From assembly GCA_007280515.1 (NCBI GenBank), contig QYPL01000002.1:1-64000 (forward strand): 64,000 nt of DNA, given 5' to 3'. The notes beneath the pieces were generated by a model that was given only the letters and a program-made list of their open reading frames with translations, was not told the DNA's origin and searched no databases. Positions 63,128-64,000 of this stretch are shown here, piece by piece. The translations under genes were made by a program, and so were the position numbers. The DNA comes from Sediminibacterium sp. Its GTDB lineage: Bacteria > Bacteroidota > Bacteroidia > Chitinophagales > Chitinophagaceae. Position 1 is the first letter of the stretch, and each line of letters begins with the position of its first letter.

Positions 63128-64000
63128 GCTTTTTTAATTTCACTGCCCTTCCATCCAAAATAGGCTACTACAGCGAAAGCTACTAGTGGCACTATATAAC
63201 CCATTTGTATATTGCCTGTAGCATCACTTATTAGGCCAAAAATACGAGGTAAGATAGCACCACCTACAATGGACATGACTATTAGACTACTAGCCATTTC
63301 AGTATCTGAACCAAGTTCTTGAATACCTAATGAAAAAATAGTGGGGAACATAATAGACATAAAAAAACAAATGCCTATTAAGGCATAAATGGTAATCATT
63401 CCTTTACCAAAAATGGCTACCAAACATAATACCACACATACAATAGCAAAAGAAGTTAATAAATTTCTAGGCCTAACATATTTCATTAAGGCAGTACCTA
63501 AAAAACGGCCTACTAAAAATGCAAGACCACCCATACTTAAATAATCGGCTGCTTGAATATCTGAAATTTTTGCCGACTGAGTAGCATATAAAATAAATAA
63601 ACTAAGTACACATACCTGTGCGCCTACATAAAAAAATTGTGCTACCACGGCCCAAGTTAAATGGGAATGTCTAAATGTTTTTAATATAGTTTGATTGTTT
63701 CTAGTTTCATTTTTTTCTCTAATATCGGGTAGCTTAATTTTAAAAAACAAAAAGGCTATACATAAAAGTATTATTCCTAAAATAGTATAAGGCGTTTTAA
63801 CGGTATAGGCCTCTGCTGCTAAGGCCGCCTTTTGAGCAGCTGCAGTCATACTACTTAATTCTTCACTATTATAACCCTTGGTTAAGATTATTCTTGCACC
63901 AATAGCAGGTGCTAAGGCCGCAGCCAAGCCATTAAAGGATTGTGCTAGGTTTAGTCTTTGGGTAGAAGAACTAGGGTCACCTAATGAAGAAGCATAGGGG
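63124..64000 (-). CDS. FucP-like sugar MFS transporter, cut by window end
   Basis: The visible C-terminal part (about 292 residues) has about eight membrane helices. I trace the frame past an internal TTG at 63927 to the window edge; the segment LNLAQSFNGLAAALAPAIGA is the typical FucP helix, with LGDPSSSTQRLN before it. Members import fucose, glucose, galactose or similar sugars with protons. The start lies to the right, beyond 64000. The convergent amidohydrolase overlaps it by four bases. Confidence 0.85.
   Translation of the reverse strand, partial: PYASSLGDPSSSTQRLNLAQSFNGLAAALAPAIGARIILTKGYNSEELSSMTAAAQKAALAAEAYTVKTPYTILGIILLCIAFLFFKIKLPDIREKNETRNNQTILKTFRHSHLTWAVVAQFFYVGAQVCVLSLFILYATQSAKISDIQAADYLSMGGLAFLVGRFLGTALMKYVRPRNLLTSFAIVCVVLCLVAIFGKGMITIYALIGICFFMSIMFPTIFSLGIQELGSDTEMASSLIVMSIVGGAILPRIFGLISDATGNIQMGYIVPLVAFAVVAYFGWKGSEIKKA

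Noticed and set aside
1..64000. tRNA, rRNA, CRISPR arrays, insertion sequences and prophage genes
   Set aside because: I looked through the gaps and found no clover-leaf, repeat-spacer series, transposase or phage protein; a search program could still find a degenerate one.

Overview
The window looks like chromosomal DNA of a free-living Bacteroidota, most likely a Chitinophagaceae-type member. Supporting signs are the AT-rich composition (impression only, not counted), the lack of Shine-Dalgarno sites before most starts, several TAnnTTTG-type promoter elements, TonB-dependent receptors, an HmuY-type lipoprotein, a GLPGLI protein, short SRRxF Tat-like signals and many signal peptides ending in AQ. 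I see no rRNA, tRNA, CRISPR array, transposase, phage gene or plasmid function. The DNA reads as core/accessory chromosome with about 52 genes in short operons on both strands.

Layout. 1-10.7 kb: a cut-off membrane protein, a secreted S9 peptidase, a beta-barrel protein, an HxlR regulator, a 42-residue lipoprotein, a proline-iminopeptidase-like lipoprotein, a PQQ-propeller lipoprotein, a Tat-exported LmbE deacetylase, an exported class II cyclic-nucleotide phosphodiesterase, and a Tat-exported sugar-isomerase-like protein followed by a Dabb protein. 10.65-17.6 kb (minus strand): a five-gene operon with a Na+ symporter, a secreted D-aminoacylase, a DUF1611 P-loop protein, a dipeptide-epimerase-family enolase and an APC amino-acid permease; it reads as a D-amino-acid or D/L-dipeptide utilisation module. 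17.7-24.1 kb: DUF4442 and M28 genes, then on the minus strand a membrane-anchored putative regulator, an HmuR-type receptor and an HmuY-type lipoprotein (heme or related uptake). 24.1-26.9 kb: a candidate small RNA and a DUF47/PiT phosphate operon. 27-34.2 kb: M24 peptidase, a TonB receptor, and a GLPGLI/outer-membrane-receptor pair. 34.4-41.1 kb: a TolB-propeller/amidohydrolase fusion, a second Tat-exported sugar-isomerase-like protein and a penicillin-acylase-family amidase.

41-44.6 kb holds the most unusual locus. An orphan LuxR-type regulator is divergent from two D-Ala-D-Ala-ligase-like ATP-grasp genes, and the second is fused to a complete SET plus post-SET methyltransferase domain. 44.7-64 kb continues with DUF1080, a YwaF-type membrane protein, a HAD phosphatase, an apparently inactive M23 protein, a second penicillin acylase, a UDP-sugar dehydrogenase, DUF1684, an S41 protease, VOC and esterase genes, a single-domain asparaginase, an NTF2-like protein, another M28 peptidase, an ECF sigma operon, an M20 peptidase, an esterase, an amidohydrolase, and a FucP-like transporter cut by the window end.

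The common theme is secreted hydrolysis of peptides and amides (S9, S33, M28 twice, M24, M20, S41, two S45 acylases, three amidohydrolases) coupled to amino-acid and sodium-driven uptake. This fits a bacterium that scavenges protein, peptidoglycan-derived or modified peptides. All functions are read from motifs and family resemblance; no database search was run.
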